Notes under the pieces: model-generated
What the model was told of the DNA's origin: nothing
What the model saw: only the letters and a program-made list of their open reading frames with translations
Database searches by the model: none
Source of the DNA: JABWAN01 sp041918175
Lineage (GTDB): Bacteria; Zhuqueibacterota; Zhuqueibacteria; Zhuqueibacterales; Zhuqueibacteraceae
Assembly: GCA_041918175.1 (NCBI GenBank)
Contig: JAYRWE010000088.1
Location: 1-64,000 of the forward strand
DNA: 64,000 bases
Reading direction: 5' to 3'
Program-made: the position numbers and the translations under genes
Shown: positions 60,423 through 64,000 of the stretch, one piece after another
Layout: each line of letters starts with the position of its first letter
Position numbering within the stretch: the first letter of the stretch is position 1

Positions 60423-61880
60423 CTAACTCGCGCCATAGCCGAAGAGCACCACAAAAACGGTTTTGGCCATGATTTTGAAATCGAGCCAGAGCGACCAGTT
60501 GTCGATGTATTCCATATCCATCTCCATCCACTTCTCGAAGCCGATCTTATTGCGGCCGCTCACCTGCCAAATGCACGTCAATCCCGGCTTGAGCGAGAGC
60601 CGGCGACGCTGCCAGTGTTTGTACAATTCCACTTCCACGGCAAGCGGCGGGCGCGGCCCGACAAAACTCATGTCGCCCATGAGCACGTTGAACAATTGCG
60701 GCAACTCATCCAACGAAGTTTTGCGCAGCACTCTGCCAATCGTCGTAATGCGCGGATCGCGTTTAATTTTAAACACCGGTCCTTCCATCTCGTTCATCTT
60801 CTCCAACTCCCGGCGTTTCATTTCAGCATTAACCACCATCGAACGAAACTTGAACAGCGTAAATGTTCTGCCATTCAAGCCGCAGCGCGGTTGCTTGAAG
60901 AATACTGGGCCGGGCGATCCGAGCTTGATCGCAAGAGCAATGATGAGAAAGATCGGAGAAAACACCAGCAAAAGAAACAACGAGAGCACAACGTCAATCA
61001 TGCGCTTCGCAAACAATTGCCACGTGCGCGCATTGAACGTCTCAAACTCCAAAAGCGGAAAACCGCTGAAATCGGTTTGCCGCACGGTGGCAATGCGCAG
61101 ATTGTAAAGGTCCATCGAAATGCTGGTGGGGATGCCTTCGCGCTCGCAGGCGAGAATCGCTTCGTCAATGCGATTGAGCCACAAGCGCGGCACAACAAAG
61201 ATGACGCGGTCGATCACTTTGCGATGAATAATGAACGGGATATCCTGCAAACGGCCGAGCACGCGATAACCTTCGACTTCTTTGCCGAACATGCCGTGAT
61301 CATCATCTATCAAGCCGACAATAGTCAAACCCCAGTTCGAGTGCGTGCGCACGGTGCGAATGAAATCGCGCGCGCGTTTGCCCGTGCCGACGATGAGCAA
61401 ATTAACGTGATTGTAGCCGCGCGTGTGCAAATAATCAAGCATGCGATTGGCGAGCAAGCGCATGAGCACCAACATGCATACGGTCACAATCCACAACGTG
61501 GCAATGAACAAACGGCTGGTGAGCACCATTTTAAACAAAAAAATCGGCGTGCCCACGGTGAGCAAAGCAAATACACCGGAGCTGCCGATATGCAGAATGC
61601 TGCTCGCCAACGTTTGCGTGCGGAGGTCTTTATAGGCTCCGACAAACGTCAGCGCGGTGATCCAACCAACGAGATAGAAACCGACGAGAGCAACGTTTTT
61701 GCGCGTGAAATAGAGCAACCCCTCAAAGTCGGGCGAAATAGCGTAGGCCATTTCGCCAAGGCTATAAGCTTCGCGCAAATAAAAACTGATGAAATAAGAA
61801 ATCACAAGGGCCAGCCCGATGAGCGCGGCATCCATAAAACGAATGAGGTTGCGCAAAAAGGCTTGTTTCTCTCGGACCAT
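60423..61880 (-). CDS. Polyprenyl-phosphate hexose-1-phosphate transferase (WbaP/WcaJ-type)
   Basis: 485 residues. N-terminal four-helix membrane part (about 15-150), a CoA-binding-like Rossmann domain (LLIVGTGKRARDFIRTV, VVGLIDDD-type segment) and the catalytic domain: FAKRMIDVVLSLFLLLVFSP, GPVFFKQPRCGLNGRTFTLFKFRSM (cited in part; KFRSM), TSLDELPQLFNVLMGDMSFVGPRPPL and KPGLTCIWQVSGRN. It starts the lipid-linked repeat unit by moving sugar-1-phosphate onto undecaprenyl phosphate. Sugar not determinable, glucose or galactose most common. Confidence 0.93.
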   Translation of the reverse strand: MVREKQAFLRNLIRFMDAALIGLALVISYFISFYLREAYSLGEMAYAISPDFEGLLYFTRKNVALVGFYLVGWITALTFVGAYKDLRTQTLASSILHIGSSGVFALLTVGTPIFLFKMVLTSRLFIATLWIVTVCMLVLMRLLANRMLDYLHTRGYNHVNLLIVGTGKRARDFIRTVRTHSNWGLTIVGLIDDDHGMFGKEVEGYRVLGRLQDIPFIIHRKVIDRVIFVVPRLWLNRIDEAILACEREGIPTSISMDLYNLRIATVRQTDFSGFPLLEFETFNARTWQLFAKRMIDVVLSLFLLLVFSPIFLIIALAIKLGSPGPVFFKQPRCGLNGRTFTLFKFRSMVVNAEMKRRELEKMNEMEGPVFKIKRDPRITTIGRVLRKTSLDELPQLFNVLMGDMSFVGPRPPLAVEVELYKHWQRRRLSLKPGLTCIWQVSGRNKIGFEKWMEMDMEYIDNWSLWLDFKIMAKTVFVVLFGYGAS

Positions 61881-61944
61881 GCTTATTTCACCATCCTGGG
61901 TGCGCCAATCACGCTTTCACAGATGAGCACTTAGCAGAGCGGTT

Positions 61945-62904
61945 TTAACGGCTCTGCGCTTGATTCCACTTATACCATTCGACAAAACGTTGAATGCCTT
62001 CGGCAATATCCACTTGCGGGGCATAACCGATTTCACGACGCGCTTTGGAAATATCCGCATAAGTAATCGGCACATCGCCGGGCTGCAACGGCAATTGTTC
62101 GATGAGAGCTCTTTTGCCCACGCATTCTTGAATGAGATTGATAAGCGAGCGCAAATCAATCGTGCGCGACTCGCCGAGATTATAGATGTGATACGCCGAG
62201 CACGCGTGCAGAGACTTTTCAATACCGTCGACAATATCGGAGACAAAAGTGAAGTCGCGGCGGCTCGTGCCGTCGCCATACATCGGCACTTTCTCGCCGT
62301 TCGCGATCATCTTAGTGAATTTGTGAATCGCCATGTCCGGCCTTTGGCGCGGGCCATAAACCGTGAAGAAACGCAGGCACGTGATCTTCATTTTATAAAG
62401 ATGATGATACGTGTAACACGTAAGCTCACCGGCTTTCTTCGTTGCGGCGTAAGGGCTGATGGGATGATCGACGCGATCTTCTTCCGAAAACGGCACTTTG
62501 GAATTTTCGCCATAAACCGAAGACGAGGAGCCAAAGAGGAATTTATCCACGTTCTGCTGCCGCGCCAGTTCGAGCAGGTTGACCGTGCCTTCACAATTCA
62601 CTTGCTCATAAAGCAACGGTTGCGCAATCGAAGGCCGCACGCCGGCGCGCGCAGCGAGATGAACAATGGCATCAAAACGATGCTGTTGAAAAAGTTGCTG
62701 CAACGCTTGAGGATCGAGGATATCGCCTTCGACCAACGTGTATCCCGCACGTTGCACGAGGTTGGAAATATTCCTGCGTTTGATTTGCGGGTCATAATAG
62801 TCATTGAAATTGTCATAATTGACCACTTCAAAACCGCGTTCGAGAAACCGTTCACTGAGATGTGAGCCGATGAAGCCTGCGCCGCCAGTGATGAGACATT
62901 TCAT
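61945..62904 (-). CDS. UDP-glucuronate 4-epimerase-like SDR
   Basis: 319 residues, ATG 62904 with AAGGG 8 nt upstream. CLITGGAGFIGSHLSERFLERG, NYDNFNDYYDPQIKRRN (a signature of UDP-glucuronate epimerases), HLAARAGVRPSI, FGSSSSVYGENSKVPFSEEDRV (cited in part), catalytic YAATKKAGE, and FFTVYGPRQRPDMAIHKFTK. It should interconvert UDP-glucuronate and UDP-galacturonate. Neighbour of ugd and wbaP-type genes, which fits a uronate-containing polymer. Confidence 0.88.
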   Translation of the reverse strand: MKCLITGGAGFIGSHLSERFLERGFEVVNYDNFNDYYDPQIKRRNISNLVQRAGYTLVEGDILDPQALQQLFQQHRFDAIVHLAARAGVRPSIAQPLLYEQVNCEGTVNLLELARQQNVDKFLFGSSSSVYGENSKVPFSEEDRVDHPISPYAATKKAGELTCYTYHHLYKMKITCLRFFTVYGPRQRPDMAIHKFTKMIANGEKVPMYGDGTSRRDFTFVSDIVDGIEKSLHACSAYHIYNLGESRTIDLRSLINLIQECVGKRALIEQLPLQPGDVPITYADISKARREIGYAPQVDIAEGIQRFVEWYKWNQAQSR

Positions 62905-62947
62905 GTGCAGCCCTTGATGTGAGTTCGCGCTGGGATAGATTTTAAAT

Positions 62948-62987
62948 TAAAAATTGCCTCGCAAACCGAATCCGGGCGCGAGGCAAT
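62948..62987 (-). terminator. Terminator after the Wzc-type gene
   Basis: ATTGCCTCGC (62953-62962) pairs with GCGAGGCAAT (62978-62987); on the minus strand the stem is followed by a T-rich stretch (TTTTTAATTTAAA). It lies between the kinase and the epimerase gene, so some transcripts may end here. Confidence 0.8.
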
Positions 62988-63003
62988 AAGAGAAACTGCG
63001 TGC

Positions 63004-64000
63004 TTAATAGTGATAGTAGCTATAGCCTTCGTGTGCCAAATCCACGCTAGTGCCGTTCAAGATGAGGCCGAGCAGCTTGGCGTGCACGTTATGAAAAAGC
63101 TCGATCTTCTGCCGCGCAATATCCTTCTTGGTTTTGCCGGAGCGAATGACGACCACTGTGCCATCCACTTGTGTGCCGAGCACGACGGCATCGGTTGCTG
63201 CGTTCAAAGGCGGCGTATCGAAAATGATCAAGTCAAAGCGTCGACGCATTTCATCGAGAAAGCGGCGCAATTGCACGGACCCGAGCAGTTCGGACGGATT
63301 GGGGATCAGCGAGCCGCAACTGATGACCGAAAGATTGGGAATGTGCGTTTCATTGATAATTTCCGAAGCCAGAATCGAGCCCATGAGATAGTTGCTGAAG
63401 CCCGGTTCTTTGGGCACGCCAAAGGTGTTGTGCAAAACGCCGCGGCGCAAATCAGTGTCGATCAGCAACGTGTTGCTCTTTTGCTGCGCCATGGTGATGC
63501 TGAGATTCGCGGCGGTGAATGATTTGCCATCACCGGGCGCCATCGAAGTGATGACGAAGGTTTGGATGCGGCCCGCGTTTTTGGAAAAGAGCAAATTGGT
63601 GCGCAACGAACGATAAGCTTCGCCGATCGGCGTCGGCGAAAAATCATGCGTGACGAGTTGTTGATCGACCATCTTGGCTTTTTCATGATCATGCATGTCA
63701 TAAAATTCGCCGAAGTTGATCTGCGGAATCGCGCCGAGCACATTGAGCTTCATCGTGCTCTTCGCTTCCTCCACGGTCTTAATGGTGCGATCCAACGCCT
63801 CCATGCCGAGCACGACGCCGAGGCCGAGAATAAATCCAACCGCAGCGCCGCCTGCGGCTTTCGCCGCCTTGTTGCGATTCGTCGGAAATTGCGGCTCGAT
63901 CGCCGGATCTAAAATCTCAATCGCGGGTTTTTCGGAAACGCTGCTGATTTCCAGTTCTTGAATTTGAGTTTGGATGCTTTCGTACGTTTGGAACTTGCGT
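63004..64000 (-). CDS. Wzc-type chain-length regulator and tyrosine kinase (partial, 5' end outside)
   Basis: The frame runs on to the window edge; at least 332 residues are visible. A Pro-rich loop and the second transmembrane helix (GAAVGFILGLGVVLGMEAL) of the Wzz domain precede the BY-kinase domain: Walker A SMAPGDGKSFTAANL, Walker A' TLLIDTDLRRG, Walker B FDLIIFDTPPL. The C-terminal tail is short with a small Tyr cluster (EGYSYYHY). It is a polysaccharide co-polymerase that controls chain length and export, regulated by autophosphorylation. The N-terminal Wzz part and any Wza partner lie beyond 64000. Confidence 0.93.
   Translation of the reverse strand, partial: RKFQTYESIQTQIQELEISSVSEKPAIEILDPAIEPQFPTNRNKAAKAAGGAAVGFILGLGVVLGMEALDRTIKTVEEAKSTMKLNVLGAIPQINFGEFYDMHDHEKAKMVDQQLVTHDFSPTPIGEAYRSLRTNLLFSKNAGRIQTFVITSMAPGDGKSFTAANLSITMAQQKSNTLLIDTDLRRGVLHNTFGVPKEPGFSNYLMGSILASEIINETHIPNLSVISCGSLIPNPSELLGSVQLRRFLDEMRRRFDLIIFDTPPLNAATDAVVLGTQVDGTVVVIRSGKTKKDIARQKIELFHNVHAKLLGLILNGTSVDLAHEGYSYYHY

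Noticed and set aside
60238..60426. 62-codon plus-strand frame between ugd and the WbaP-type gene
   Set aside because: No ribosome binding site, no homology pattern, and it runs against the flanking operon; treated as leader sequence.
1..64000. rRNA or tRNA genes
   Set aside because: No rRNA segment and no convincing cloverleaf was found on either strand by eye; a covariance-model scan could still find one.

Overview
The window is one long polysaccharide (capsule, exopolysaccharide or O-antigen type) biosynthesis locus of a Gram-negative-type bacterium. Nearly all real genes lie on the minus strand, so the locus reads from 64000 down to 1. The left-edge transposase tail, the very repeat-rich intergenic DNA, the secreted modular proteins and the poor Shine-Dalgarno sites of many genes suggest an uncultured FCB-type lineage (KSB1-like is my guess). 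No rRNA, tRNA or marker gene is present, so this placement is weak inference.

Layout in transcription order. 64000-58860: Wzc-type tyrosine kinase (partial), UDP-glucuronate 4-epimerase-like protein, polyprenyl-phosphate sugar transferase and UDP-glucose dehydrogenase, the classical head of an EPS locus. A plus-strand chromate-transporter-like gene lies at 57480. 57176-42797: glycosyltransferases, two asparagine-synthetase-like amidotransferases (one with a ruined glutaminase site), radical SAM protein, methyltransferase, SDR, O-acyltransferase, polysaccharide deacetylase, UPF0104-type membrane protein and CelD-like acyltransferase. 41404-33900: a coupled run of three GT2 enzymes and a GT4, a GT39-like enzyme and small plus-strand genes. 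33097-22526: an unusual SDR-oxidoreductase fusion, a flippase, a GT4, two GT2/DUF2304 pairs, a GT39-like enzyme and a Wzy-type polymerase. 21397-11605: GT39-like enzyme, NodU-type carbamoyltransferase, second flippase and three GT4 enzymes. 11445-313: a deacetylase-like protein, a secreted PL8-type polysaccharide lyase, a GT2, an SDR, a secreted GHL15-type glycosidase and a DUF4394 lipoprotein.

Functionally this fits a lipid-linked, Wzx/Wzy-type pathway. WbaP primes undecaprenyl phosphate, at least sixteen glycosyltransferases build and decorate repeat units, Wzx flips, Wzy polymerises and Wzc regulates chain length and export. Ugd and the 4-epimerase supply uronic acids, and the PL8 lyase at the far end is of a family that cleaves uronate-containing polymers. 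Two flippases suggest two glycans or a composite locus.

The minus-strand operons are broken at four places by plus-strand islands of small toxin-antitoxin-like genes, most with a readable sigma70-type promoter (21.5-22.5, 33.2-34.2, 34.5-34.8 and 41.5-42.8 kb). The most striking non-coding feature is a set of at least eight unrelated palindromic repeat families. They sit almost only at the 3' ends of minus-strand genes and several times supply the stop codon or a C-terminal tail of the protein.
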